A stretch of DNA of 64,000 nucleotides from Smithellaceae bacterium (GTDB lineage: Bacteria; Desulfobacterota; Syntrophia; Syntrophales; Smithellaceae): positions 1-64,000 of the forward strand of contig JAUYFM010000058.1 of assembly GCA_030690945.1 (NCBI GenBank). The letters are read 5' to 3'. The notes under the pieces are model-generated. The model was not told the origin of the DNA and ran no database searches. It saw nothing but the letters and a program-made list of their open reading frames with translations. The position numbers and the translations under genes were made by a program. Of this stretch, positions 9,100-18,099 are shown in pieces; the stretch's first letter is position 1, and each line of letters opens with the position of its first letter.

Positions 9100-9822
9100 C
9101 TATTTCTTTGCCTTTGGTTTCGGTGCGGCAGCCGGAGGCATCGCGGGCGCTGCAGGAGGTGCTTTCGTATCCAGCAGTTCCACTTCAAAGACCAGCGTTG
9201 CGCCACCCGGGATGACGGGCGGACGTCCCTGATCGCCGTAAGCCGTCTCCGACGGACAAACCAGCTTAGCCTTGCCGCCCACTTTCATCATGCTGACGCC
9301 TTCCGTCCAGCAGGAGAAGACCTGATTTAACGGCAATTCCACGGGCTTGCCTTGTTTGACGGAGCTGTCAAATTCTTTGCCGTCAATCAGCGTGCCGACA
9401 TAGTGGACTTTGACGATATCCGTAGCTTTAGGCTGCGCGCCTGTGCCGGCTTTGATTTCTGTATAGACCAGACCGGAAGCGGTTTTTTGCGCGCCTTTTT
9501 CAGCGGCGGCTTTCTCTAAAAAGGGTTTGGCCTGCGCTTTTTGTTTTTCAGTGGCTTTCGCCATGCGAGCCTGAGCCAATTCGCCCAGTTTCTGCATGTT
9601 GGCTTCCGGTTCCGTTGCCAGCTTCTTGCCGGCGGCCGCGTCGGACATGCCCTGCTGAACATATTTCAACTCCTCGGGGCTCAGGTCAAAAACGGACAAT
9701 TGTTTGTTGAGGTGAGCGCCTAGCGCATAGAAGGCCTTCTGATCTTCTGTTTTCGGCGCTTCCGGGGAACAACCCCAAACAGCAAAAAGGGCAATAAAAA
9801 CGACAATCATCAATTTACGCAT
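9100..9822 (-). CDS. FKBP-type peptidyl-prolyl isomerase, lipoprotein (FkpA/Mip-like)
   Basis: 240 residues. Lipoprotein signal (MRKLMIVVFIALFAVWGC, lipid-linked Cys at ~18) indicates a membrane-anchored periplasmic protein. An N-terminal helical dimerisation region (~25-110, like FkpA/Mip) is followed by the FKBP domain (~118-218) with GKEFDSS, ELPLNQV, GGKAKLVCP, AYGDQGRPPVIPGGATLVFEVEL in the usual order. A Pro/Ala/Lys-rich tail ends the protein. It catalyses cis-trans isomerisation of prolyl bonds during folding of exported proteins. Its neighbour at 9951 is a close paralogue, so this is a tandem duplication. The terminal Lys tail is common in such proteins. Confidence 0.9.
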   Translation of the reverse strand: MRKLMIVVFIALFAVWGCSPEAPKTEDQKAFYALGAHLNKQLSVFDLSPEELKYVQQGMSDAAAGKKLATEPEANMQKLGELAQARMAKATEKQKAQAKPFLEKAAAEKGAQKTASGLVYTEIKAGTGAQPKATDIVKVHYVGTLIDGKEFDSSVKQGKPVELPLNQVFSCWTEGVSMMKVGGKAKLVCPSETAYGDQGRPPVIPGGATLVFEVELLDTKAPPAAPAMPPAAAPKPKAKK

Positions 9823-9950
9823 AACAATCCTTTCTTTTCTCTTTTAATTTAAAAATTAATCTTTGCCCTGAGGCAAAGAGTCTAATCAACTTGGGCTTAA
9901 CCTGATCAACCCAAACGATGAAAACATCGGCCGCGGTCATCAACCTCAAA

Positions 9951-10667
9951 CTATTTCTTTTTACTTGCCTTAGGCGTTGCGGGCGTCTTGGCCGGGGGCG
10001 CCGTGAGAGCTTTCACTTCCAGCAGTTCCACTTCAAAGACCAGCGTTGCACCACCGGGAATGATGGGCGGTCTGCCCTCGTCGCCGTAAGCGATATCCGC
10101 AGGACACGTAAGCTTGGCCTTGCCGCCGACTTTCATCAGACCTAAACCTTCCGTCCAGCAGGGGATGACCTGCCCCAGAGGAAATTCGGCGGGCTCGCCG
10201 CGCCGGACGGAGCTGTCAAATTCCTTGCCGTCAATCAAGGTGCCGGTGTAGTGCACTTTAACGGTGTCCGCGGCTTTAGGCTGAACGCCGGTTCCGGCTT
10301 TGATTTGCTGGTAAATAAGGCCGGAAGCCGTTTTCTCGGCGCCTTTTTCCTTGGCGGCATTCTCTAAATAGGGTTTGGCCAGCTCTTTTTGTTTTTGCGA
10401 GGCAACCTGCATCCGCGCCTGTAAAAGCGCATTGATGTTTTGCCCATAGGCTTCCGGTTCGGCAATTGGTTTTTTACCGGCGGCAACGTCGGTAATGCCC
10501 TCCTTGACAAATTCATACTCCTCGGCAGACAGGTTGAAAATGGCCATTTGTCGTGTCATATGAACACCCAACGCATAGAGGGTTTTCTGGTCATCAGTCT
10601 GAGGCTGGGCGGCCCAAGCCGGAACAGCCAGAAGTAAAACAAAAACAATAAACATTAATTTTCGCAT
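9951..10667 (-). CDS. FKBP-type peptidyl-prolyl isomerase, periplasmic (FkpA/Mip-like)
   Basis: 238 residues, paralogue of the product of 9100-9822 with the same MRKLM start, helical N-domain and FKBP domain (GKEFDSSVRRGEPAEFPLGQ, AYGDEGRPPIIPGGATLVFE). Here the signal peptide ends PAWAA with no lipobox Cys, so this copy should be soluble in the periplasm while its sister is lipid-anchored. The pair probably divides soluble and membrane-proximal folding work. It is 58 bp downstream of moeA on the same strand, so it may share moeA's transcript. Function by family; differential roles are inferred. Confidence 0.9.
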   Translation of the reverse strand: MRKLMFIVFVLLLAVPAWAAQPQTDDQKTLYALGVHMTRQMAIFNLSAEEYEFVKEGITDVAAGKKPIAEPEAYGQNINALLQARMQVASQKQKELAKPYLENAAKEKGAEKTASGLIYQQIKAGTGVQPKAADTVKVHYTGTLIDGKEFDSSVRRGEPAEFPLGQVIPCWTEGLGLMKVGGKAKLTCPADIAYGDEGRPPIIPGGATLVFEVELLEVKALTAPPAKTPATPKASKKK

Positions 10668-10725
10668 AACAATCCTTTCTTTCCTTATGATATTTCAAAT
10701 TGATTTTTGCAGCAGGACAAAAGAT

Positions 10726-11991
10726 CTACCCGAAACGGGTAAACTCTGTTCTGGTAAATATTTCATCAAGGAGTTGCACGACAACATCGTCACCCTTTTT
10801 AATGAAAGAAACATTTTCACCCAGAACAATGAAGGCATTGGCCGCCACCATCGATTTCAGCATACCTGACCCTTGTTCTCCCGTCACTTTCGCAATATAA
10901 ACATTGCCTTTTACGTAAACAATAGCCCGGATAAAATTTTTAACGCCGGTGCTCTTCTTAATATCCTGCGCATTTACCGCCGTGAGCGTCTGACGGAATA
11001 TTCGGGTGTGTCCCTGCATTTTTAACAGATAGGGACGGACAAACTGTTCAAAGGACACCATGGCGGAAACCGGATTGCCGGGCAGACCGAACAGCGGCAC
11101 GCCGTCGATAGAACCAAAAGCCAGCGGTTTGCCGGGTCGCATGGCCACTTGCCAGAAGTGCATGGCGTTACCGATGTCGCCCATCACATCCTTGACAAAA
11201 TCATAATCGCCGACCGAGACACCGCCGGAAGAAAGGATAACGTCGGCGCGCCGTGCCACCTGAAATTTTTCCACAAGCTCTTCTTTTTTATCGCGGCCGA
11301 TGCCCAGCATAATCGGAATGCCGCCGCAATCAAGGACCTGCGCGGCAAGCGAATAGCTGTTGGAGTTGACAATTTTACCGGGCGGCGGGTCGGTCGAAAT
11401 ATCAACCAGTTCGTCGCCGGTGGAAAGAATCGCCACCCGCGGCTTCTGATAAACACCGACAAACGCCTTTCCCAGCGCAGCCAGCATACCGATATGTCCC
11501 GGACGCAAAACACTGCCCGCTGCAATGACGCGTTCTTCTTTTTGCACATCTTCCCCGGCAAAGCGGATATCCAGTCCTTTGGAGGCGGCCACTTTAATCA
11601 GCACCGTCTTGTCCCGCGTTTCGGTATCTTCACGGCGAACAACTGCATCAGCGCCTTTGGGGATCAAGGCGCCGGTCATAATGCGCGCCGCCTGACCTTC
11701 CTTCAGTGTTTTGCGGGGAATGCTGCCCGCCGCGACGGTTTCAATCACCTTGAATTCCAAGGGTTTTCCGGCTTTTACACCTTTCGTGTCGCCGGACCGC
11801 ACGGCGTAACCATCCATCGCGGAATTAGCGGCGGAGGGAATATCGCGCGGGGCAATAATATCCTCGCCGATCACCCGGCCGCAGGCTTCCAGAATATCCA
11901 CTTTTTCCAGTCCTAGCGGGCGGCAACCAACCAGAATGGTTTGAAGCGCTTCTTCCACAGAAATCATTTTTTTATTGTCTCCATTGCTCAT
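10726..11991 (-). CDS. moeA: Molybdopterin molybdenumtransferase MoeA
   Basis: 421 residues, normal length. Inserts molybdate (or tungstate) into adenylylated molybdopterin, the last general step of Mo-cofactor synthesis. Visible: N-terminal SVEEALQTIL; SAMDGYAVRSGDT (~59); MTGALIPKGADAVVRREDT (~102); LSTGDELVD (~190); SSGGVSVGDYDFVKDVM (~255); FGLPGNPVSAMVSFEQF (~307); and a C-terminal domain IV with GSGMLKSMVAANAFIVL. Formate dehydrogenases need this cofactor, which fits the fdhE gene at 34043-34900. It is divergent from mfd, with a TTAAG-rich repeat in the shared upstream region. Confidence 0.93.
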   Translation of the reverse strand: MSNGDNKKMISVEEALQTILVGCRPLGLEKVDILEACGRVIGEDIIAPRDIPSAANSAMDGYAVRSGDTKGVKAGKPLEFKVIETVAAGSIPRKTLKEGQAARIMTGALIPKGADAVVRREDTETRDKTVLIKVAASKGLDIRFAGEDVQKEERVIAAGSVLRPGHIGMLAALGKAFVGVYQKPRVAILSTGDELVDISTDPPPGKIVNSNSYSLAAQVLDCGGIPIMLGIGRDKKEELVEKFQVARRADVILSSGGVSVGDYDFVKDVMGDIGNAMHFWQVAMRPGKPLAFGSIDGVPLFGLPGNPVSAMVSFEQFVRPYLLKMQGHTRIFRQTLTAVNAQDIKKSTGVKNFIRAIVYVKGNVYIAKVTGEQGSGMLKSMVAANAFIVLGENVSFIKKGDDVVVQLLDEIFTRTEFTRFG

Positions 11992-12035
11992 TAGGAATGC
12001 ACCTTATCAAAGACTAAAAGCTTGTCAATTAAAAT

Positions 12036-12129
12036 AAGTTTTAAGTATTAAGATTTAAGATTTAAGTATAGTCGAGGCGTTTCGCGCAATTATTTCAACT
12101 TAATACTTAAAACTTAATACTTAAAACTT
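12036..12129. repeat. TTAAG-type AT-rich direct and inverted repeat between moeA and mfd
   Basis: Left arm TTTTAAGTATTAAGATTTAAG and right arm ACTTAATACTTAAAACTTAA are complementary over most of their length, forming a long AT-rich hairpin with a GC-containing loop (GTCGAGGCGTTTCGCGC). The same units appear at 25729-25857. It sits in the divergent moeA/mfd promoter region. Confidence 0.75.
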
Positions 12130-12141
12130 CATTTGAACTAA

Positions 12142-15100
12142 ATGGTTATTTGCGATAGAGAATGGCAAAAGACGATAGAAGGAAGCGATGCTGGCGGTAT
12201 CTTAACCAGCTGTTTAACCCGTTTGGTTGGATTGATTTCATTGAGAAAAATCATCGATAAAAAAATTATCCACGACGCCCCGCCTGTACGGGAGCTCCTG
12301 GAACTGATCGAAAAAGAGACGCCTGTTATTGATGTTCAAGGGCTCATCGGCGCCGCGTGTCCGTTTCTAACCGCGCTTTTGTTTGATCGTCTGCACACAC
12401 CCGTCACGGTCATTTGTCCCACGGCCAGGGAAGCCGTCGCGTTCGCCCGCGATCTGGCCCTATTCCTGGGAGAAAATGATGTCCTGCATTACCCGCCGCT
12501 GGATTTTCTATCCATCGATATGTTTGCCCTGCAACGGGAAGAAGAACTGGCGCGTCTGAATGTGCTGACCCAGTTACAGGTGGACAGCCGTAAGATCATC
12601 GTGACCTGCCTTGCGGCCTGCATGCAAAAAGTCATGCCGTTTGCCGATTTTCAGCAGTACCTGAAAATTCTCTCTAAGGGCGATACGCTGCTGATGGAGG
12701 AATTCCCGGCCCGGCTCCTGGCGGGCGGCTATCAAAGGGTATCGCTTGTGGAAAATCCCGGCGAATTCAGCCTCCGCGGCAATATTCTGGATATTTTCCC
12801 GCCCACCGAAACAGCAGGGCTTCGCCTGGAAATGATAGGCGACGAGATTGAAACGATCCGCCGCTTTGACTGCTCATCCCAGCGCTCAGGCCTTGCCGTT
12901 GACGCTTTCGTTCTGGGGCCCGCCGGTGAAATTCTGATCGACGAAGCAAGTCTGAATCGCGCCGTGCGTAATGTCAAACGCCGCGCCGATGATCTGGACC
13001 TTTCACGCGATCTGCGCAAAAGGCTTTCGGAAACGCTCCGGCAGCAATCCGCTACATCCGTCAACCCGATCTTCCTGCCCCTGTTTTATGAAGACTATGA
13101 CGACCAGGGCGGCATCACCTTGCAAAAGCTTTCCAATGTTTTTGATTACCTGCCGCAAAATGCTCTGATTGTGCTCAACGATCCGCTGGCGATCGAGCAG
13201 GCCGCGCAAAACGCCGCAGCCAACATCGACAAGATGCTCTACAAGGCTAAAGCCGGCGGCAAGTTTTATCTGGAAAGCGCCGGCGTCTATCTCACCATCG
13301 AAACGTTACGCGCCGGCCTGAGCAATTTCCGGCAGTTGCAGTTTGCCGGTCTGACGCTTGATGCGGAAAGCAGTCCAACCCCTTCGGTGACACTCGCGGC
13401 GCACCGGCACATCGTGGCAGCCCAGCCGCAGGCCGGTGAAGTCAAGGAAGAAGCGCTCCTGCGCAGCACGGCGGATAAAATTAAAAGCTGGATGGCAGAG
13501 GACATGCTGGTCTGCCTGATTTCGCCCACGCCGGAAGACACGACCCGGATGAAGCACCTGCTCGCGGGGTATGATCTGCCGGTGCAGATTCTGTCCGCGG
13601 ACACTCCCCTTCTCACAACCGTCACTACGCCCGGCGACGCCTCATTGCTTTTTTTACGGGAAGGGAAAATATCCGGCAGTTTTGTCTTTGAAACATTGGG
13701 GCTGGCCTTTTTGAGCGAAGAAGAAATCTTTGTCAAAAAGACATCCCGCCGCCGTGGACGGCCGATTCGTGAAGGGTATTTCCTGAAATCCTTCGGCGAT
13801 CTGAAAGAGGGAGATTTTGTCGTCCACACGGATTTCGGCATCGGGCAATACCTCGGCCTGCAAAAAATTACCGTGGGCCTTATCGAAAATGATTTTCTGG
13901 TCATCGAATATCTGGATGGCGATAAACTCTACCTGCCGGTGAACGCGCTGGAAAAAATTCAGCGCTATCTGGGGCCGGACGGCTACACGCCGAAAATCGA
14001 AAAGATGGGCGGCACCTCCTGGGACGCGGTCAAGGAACGGGTCAAAAAATCCGTCCGGGACGTGGCCGAAGAACTGGTGGCGATCTACGCCGCACGCGAG
14101 GCGCTGGAGCGCAAATCCTTCGCGCCGCCGGACCGCATCTATGAAGAATTCTGTTCAACGTTTGAATTTGAAGAAACACCCGATCAGGCCCGGGCGATTG
14201 AAGATATTCATGCCGATATGGATGATTTGAAACCGATGGACCGCCTGATCTGCGGTGACGCGGGGTTCGGTAAAACGGAAGTTGCGCTTCGGGCCGCGTT
14301 TCGGGCGGTCATGGACGGCAGGCAGGCGGCGCTTCTGGCGCCGACCACCATTCTCGCCGAGCAGCATTACGCGACGTTCTCGCGACGCCTGGCCGACTTC
14401 CCGATCCGCGTGGACGTGCTCAACCGTTTCAAGACCGCCACCGAACTCAAGAAGACCATAACGGACCTTCGTCTGGGAAAAGTGGATATTGTCGTCGGCA
14501 CGCACCGCCTGCTGCAAAAGGACGTGGATTTCAAGGATCTGGGGCTGGTCATTATCGACGAAGAACAGCGGTTCGGCGTGACGCATAAAGAAAAGCTGAA
14601 GAAAATCAGGACGCTGGTCGATGTGCTGACGCTGTCGGCCACGCCGATTCCGCGCACGCTGCACCTGTCACTGGTCGGCATCCGCGATTTATCCATTATC
14701 AACACACCGCCGGAAAACCGGCAGCCGATAAAAACCTATGTACTGGAATTTGATGAAGATACCATCAAGGCCGCGGTGGAGGCGGAGCTTTTGCGGGGCG
14801 GCCAGGTGTTTTTTGTCCATGACCGGGTGCGCTCCATCTATTCCATCGCCCATCTGGTGCAGCGGCTCTCCCCCCAGGCAAAAGTCGGCGTGGTGCACGG
14901 TCAGATGAAACCGGCGGACATTGAAAAGGCCATGTCGCAGTTCATCCGGCGCGAGTTTGACGTGCTGGTCTGCACGACCATTATCGGATCGGGGCTCGAT
15001 ATTCCATCGGCGAACACGATTGTCATCAACCGCGCCGACCGATTCGGTCTGGCCCAGCTCTACCAGATCCGCGGCCGCGTGGGCCGGGGCAATCAGGAGG

Positions 15101-15795
15101 CCAGTGCGTATCTGCTCTTGCCGAAGGGCGCCCTGCTTTCACGCGACGCTTTGAGGCGACTTCAGGCCATCAAGGAATTTTCCGAACCCGGCTCCGGTTT
15201 CCGCATCGCCTACAACGATCTGGAAATCCGCGGGGGCGGCAATCTGCTGGGCCTGTCGCAGGCGGGACATATTTCCGCCGTCGGCTACGAACTTTATACC
15301 GAACTGATGGAAAAGACGGTACGGGAAATCAAGGGCGATCCAACACCTGTCGAAGAAGCGCTTCCCGAAATTCAAATGGGGATTTCCGCCTTTCTCCCCG
15401 AAGACTACGTCGAGGACGTTCATCAGCGGCTGATTTTATACAAACGCATATCGCACGCGGAAGGTCATGAAGATCTCGATGAGATTCGCAACGAGCTTGC
15501 CGACTGCTATGGGCCGTTGCCGGAGAAGGCGGATAATCTGCTGCGCGTGATCGGCATCCGCAATCTCTTGAAACCGCTTAAGGCCAAAAAGATGGGCTAC
15601 GACGGCAAATACTTTTATCTGTATTTCCGGGAAACCTCCCCGATTGATCCGGCCAAAATCATCGCCCTCTCGCGCAAAAAAATCAAAGATTTACGCTTTA
15701 CACCCGACTTTAAGCTATTTTTGCCCGCCCGGGCTGCAACCGCGCCGGAAATACTGGATCAGGCCGAAGGGCTTTTAAAGATGCTTGCCCAATAA
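12142..15795 (+). CDS. mfd: Transcription-repair coupling factor Mfd
   Basis: 1217 residues. Removes RNA polymerase stalled at DNA damage and recruits UvrA. N-terminal UvrB-like module (GNILDIFPPTE, ~210), RNA-polymerase-interaction (CarD-like) domain (GDFVVHTDFGIGQYLGL, ~555), then RecG-like helicase: Walker A CGDAGFGKTEVALRAAF (~703), DEEQ box IIDEEQRFGVTHKEKL (~803), LSATPIPRTL, QIRGRVGRG (~975), and the C-terminal TRCF domain (GISAFLPEDYVEDVHQRL). The first ~35 residues (to TTG 12241) match nothing typical and ATG 12142 lacks a clear ribosome site, so the true start may be later. uvrA lies 2.3 kb downstream, on the same strand. Confidence 0.95.
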   Translation: MVICDREWQKTIEGSDAGGILTSCLTRLVGLISLRKIIDKKIIHDAPPVRELLELIEKETPVIDVQGLIGAACPFLTALLFDRLHTPVTVICPTAREAVAFARDLALFLGENDVLHYPPLDFLSIDMFALQREEELARLNVLTQLQVDSRKIIVTCLAACMQKVMPFADFQQYLKILSKGDTLLMEEFPARLLAGGYQRVSLVENPGEFSLRGNILDIFPPTETAGLRLEMIGDEIETIRRFDCSSQRSGLAVDAFVLGPAGEILIDEASLNRAVRNVKRRADDLDLSRDLRKRLSETLRQQSATSVNPIFLPLFYEDYDDQGGITLQKLSNVFDYLPQNALIVLNDPLAIEQAAQNAAANIDKMLYKAKAGGKFYLESAGVYLTIETLRAGLSNFRQLQFAGLTLDAESSPTPSVTLAAHRHIVAAQPQAGEVKEEALLRSTADKIKSWMAEDMLVCLISPTPEDTTRMKHLLAGYDLPVQILSADTPLLTTVTTPGDASLLFLREGKISGSFVFETLGLAFLSEEEIFVKKTSRRRGRPIREGYFLKSFGDLKEGDFVVHTDFGIGQYLGLQKITVGLIENDFLVIEYLDGDKLYLPVNALEKIQRYLGPDGYTPKIEKMGGTSWDAVKERVKKSVRDVAEELVAIYAAREALERKSFAPPDRIYEEFCSTFEFEETPDQARAIEDIHADMDDLKPMDRLICGDAGFGKTEVALRAAFRAVMDGRQAALLAPTTILAEQHYATFSRRLADFPIRVDVLNRFKTATELKKTITDLRLGKVDIVVGTHRLLQKDVDFKDLGLVIIDEEQRFGVTHKEKLKKIRTLVDVLTLSATPIPRTLHLSLVGIRDLSIINTPPENRQPIKTYVLEFDEDTIKAAVEAELLRGGQVFFVHDRVRSIYSIAHLVQRLSPQAKVGVVHGQMKPADIEKAMSQFIRREFDVLVCTTIIGSGLDIPSANTIVINRADRFGLAQLYQIRGRVGRGNQEASAYLLLPKGALLSRDALRRLQAIKEFSEPGSGFRIAYNDLEIRGGGNLLGLSQAGHISAVGYELYTELMEKTVREIKGDPTPVEEALPEIQMGISAFLPEDYVEDVHQRLILYKRISHAEGHEDLDEIRNELADCYGPLPEKADNLLRVIGIRNLLKPLKAKKMGYDGKYFYLYFRETSPIDPAKIIALSRKKIKDLRFTPDFKLFLPARAATAPEILDQAEGLLKMLAQ

Positions 15796-15818
15796 CCATT
15801 ATCAAGATATAGAATGCC

Positions 15819-16808
15819 ATGAACAACATGCGGCCGCAAATATTAAGAAAATTAATCAAACCATACAGAACTTTCATGCCCCTGGTTTTTCTAGGGGTTT
15901 TGTGCCTGATTACCGCCTGCGGCAGGGATGATCTTCTCAATCGAAAGCATGTCGCCACAGTCAACGGCGAAAAAATTTATCTGGATGAATATCGAGAGCG
16001 ATTGAATACCCAAAAAGAGCTGCTCTCCCCCAAGGCCTTCCCGGATTCATCGGATAAACGGGAGTTGCTGGAAAAGGAAATTCTGGAATCCCTGATCACG
16101 GAAAAAATCGTCCTCCAGAGAGCGCAGGAATTGAACCTGTCGGTCAGCAATACGGAACTGGAAAGAAAGCTGACCGATATCCGGAAAGATTACGGCGACA
16201 ATTTTTTTGATTTGCTCATTGCACAAAATGTGCGATATGAAGACTGGCGCGAAGAGCTCAGAAAAGAGATGCTTTGGGACAAGCTGGTGGCCGCGGACGT
16301 GAATGCATCCATCCGCATTTCGGAAGACGAAGCGGAAGATTACTTTAATAAAAATCCCGGCATGTGCAAGACTCAAGCGAGTGTCCGGGCGTCGCAAATC
16401 GTCGTCGGGGACGCCCGGAAGGCTGACGAAATAAAAGCAAGGCTTCAAAAAGGCGAAGAGTTCGCCGTCGTTGCGACACAGGTATCCACGGGGCCGGAAG
16501 CGGTTCGCGGAGGCGATCTGGGTTTGATTTCCCGTGAGACCATGCCGGAACCGCTGGACAAAACTCTTTTTAATCTGCCGGCAGGCAAAATAAGCCCGGT
16601 TGTGAAAAGCGCTTATGGATACCATATTTTCAAGGTGACAGACATACAGCCGGCCCGGACCAGACCTTTTTCCGATTGTAAGGAAGACGTCGTGGCCGCT
16701 ATCCGGGCCCAAAAGGAGGAGGCGGCATTTACCGTCTGGCTGGAGGGATTGAAGGTGAAAGCCATCGTCAAAAAAGAAACCTCTCTCCTCAGTACAAAGA
16801 CACCATAA
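15819..16808 (+). CDS. Parvulin-type (PpiC/SurA-like) peptidyl-prolyl isomerase lipoprotein
   Basis: 329 residues. Signal peptide with lipobox LITAC (Cys ~35), then a SurA-type N-terminal chaperone region (VATVNGEKIYLDEYRERL; helical to ~185) and one parvulin domain (~190-285: VRASQIVVGDARKADEI, GLISRETMPEPLDKTLFNLPAGKIS, SAYGYHIFKVTD). It should be anchored in the membrane, facing the periplasm, and help fold outer-membrane proteins such as the porin at 23517-24836. Spacing to mfd is 24 bp and to the next, related gene 25 bp, so the three may be cotranscribed. It is paired with a soluble relative, mirroring the lipoprotein/soluble FKBP pair. Confidence 0.88.
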   Translation: MNNMRPQILRKLIKPYRTFMPLVFLGVLCLITACGRDDLLNRKHVATVNGEKIYLDEYRERLNTQKELLSPKAFPDSSDKRELLEKEILESLITEKIVLQRAQELNLSVSNTELERKLTDIRKDYGDNFFDLLIAQNVRYEDWREELRKEMLWDKLVAADVNASIRISEDEAEDYFNKNPGMCKTQASVRASQIVVGDARKADEIKARLQKGEEFAVVATQVSTGPEAVRGGDLGLISRETMPEPLDKTLFNLPAGKISPVVKSAYGYHIFKVTDIQPARTRPFSDCKEDVVAAIRAQKEEAAFTVWLEGLKVKAIVKKETSLLSTKTP

Positions 16809-16833
16809 TAAATTTAATACAGGGGGAAAAATT

Positions 16834-17805
16834 GTGAAGGTTTTTAAAATAAGTCTCACGATAATCTTGGCGATAGGGCTTATGTGCGGAGCGGTTGCCG
16901 CGGAAATGACGGATAGAATTGTTGCCGTAGTCAATGATGAGGTCATCACCCTTACCGATCTCAATCGGGCGTTTGAACCCTATGCAAAAAATATCGATGC
17001 CACCTATCAAGGGAAGGACAAGGAAGCCGTTTTGAAGCAGAACAAAGAAGTCTTCCTGCAGAACCTGATTGATCAGATGCTGATCGAGCAACAAGCAAAA
17101 AAAGCGGGGGTGGGTGTTGCCGCCATAAAAGATGAGGACGTGATGAATGTCATCAAGGATATGCTGGCCAAGAACAACACGACTATGGAGGCCTTTACAA
17201 GTAAACTGGCGGCGGAAGGAAAATCTCTGGCGGCCGTGAAAAAAGAAATCAGGGGACAAATGCTGCGGATGAGACTGCTCCGGAGTGAAGTACAATCCAA
17301 AATTCTGGTCACCGATGAAGAAATCGGTGATTTTTACGACAAACACCGCCAGGATTATGAAGGGAAGGAAGCGGTGCGCATCAAACAGATTTTATTGCCG
17401 GCGCCCGAAAACAAAACAGCGCGGGAAGGCGTCAAAAAACAGGCGCAGCAATTACGCGAACGCATCCTGAAGGGTGAGCCGTTTGAAATGCTTGCGGCGC
17501 AATATTCCAAAGGGCCGGCAGTGGCTGGGGGCGGTGATATCGGCTTTGTGGAAAGAGGCGCTATTCTGCCGGACGTCGAAAAGGCGGCCTTCAACCTGCC
17601 CGTGGGAGGCATAAGCGACGTGATCGAATCGGAAATGGGATTTCACATTATCGCGGTTGTCGATAAGCGGGGCGAAGGGCTGAAACCGCTGCCCGTGGTG
17701 CGCGACGAAATCAAAGCAAAAATTGAAGATGAAAAAATCGCCAAAAAATATGACGAATGGCTTGCCGGCATCCGCAAGAAATCCTTCATCGATGTCCGAC
17801 TCTAG
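16834..17805 (+). CDS. SurA-like periplasmic chaperone / parvulin isomerase
   Basis: 323 residues, GTG start after an AGGGGGAAAAATT ribosome site. Cleavable signal peptide (to VAA at ~23), SurA N-terminal domain opening with the typical MTDRIVAVVNDEVITLTDL, helical region to ~170, and one parvulin domain (~180-285: RIKQILLPAP, GGGDIGFVERGAILPDVEKA, ESEMGFHIIAVVDKR). The C-terminal helix ends WLAGIRKKSFIDVRL, the usual SurA ending. It escorts outer-membrane proteins. Oddity: the TAG stop codon is the first three bases of a MITE-like element (TAGTGTC...), so that element sits exactly at the gene's end. Confidence 0.9.
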   Translation: MKVFKISLTIILAIGLMCGAVAAEMTDRIVAVVNDEVITLTDLNRAFEPYAKNIDATYQGKDKEAVLKQNKEVFLQNLIDQMLIEQQAKKAGVGVAAIKDEDVMNVIKDMLAKNNTTMEAFTSKLAAEGKSLAAVKKEIRGQMLRMRLLRSEVQSKILVTDEEIGDFYDKHRQDYEGKEAVRIKQILLPAPENKTAREGVKKQAQQLRERILKGEPFEMLAAQYSKGPAVAGGGDIGFVERGAILPDVEKAAFNLPVGGISDVIESEMGFHIIAVVDKRGEGLKPLPVVRDEIKAKIEDEKIAKKYDEWLAGIRKKSFIDVRL

Positions 17806-17930
17806 TGTCCTGTCAACAATACTCTGTCATTTCGAAGGAGTCATAACGACTGAGAAATCTTAGATTTCTCCCTGCGGTCTTGCCCCCAGAATGGGGGTCG
17901 AAATGACATTTCTTGATTGACGAGACACTA
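17803..17930. repeat. MITE-like element, family 1 (copy 2), overlapping a stop codon
   Basis: 128 bp from TAGTGTCCTGTCAA to TTGATTGACGAGACACTA: terminal inverted repeats with TA at each outer end, as expected for a TA target duplication. The internal GTCATTTCGAAGG / GGGTCGAAATGAC arms and GAGAAATCTTAGATTTCTC centre match the other copies in reverse orientation to the 8769 copy. Confidence 0.88.
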
Positions 17931-17960
17931 GTGAATTGTTTCGTAAAAACTTTACACAGA

Positions 17961-18056
17961 TGTCATTTCGAACGGAGTGAGAAATCTCAAGAAATCCGGC
18001 ATACTATAAAGATATCTCTCTTCGGTCTTGCCCCCAGAATGGGGGTCGATATGACA
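17961..18056. repeat. Related GTCATTTCGAA core repeat (solo)
   Basis: Starts TGTCATTTCGAACGGAGTGAGAAATCTC and ends GGGGGTCGATATGACA; shares the TCTTGCCCCCAGAATGGGGGTCG block with the adjacent family-1 element but lacks the TAGTGTC ends. It lies just upstream of uvrA. Confidence 0.75.
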
Positions 18057-18099
18057 ATGTTTCATGATCGCACTACACTAGGAAGCGGCAAACGGCACT

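Noticed and set aside
11149-11916. A 255-codon plus-strand open frame across moeA
   Set aside because: Antisense to conserved moeA motifs; its translation is a low-complexity His/Asn-rich shadow.
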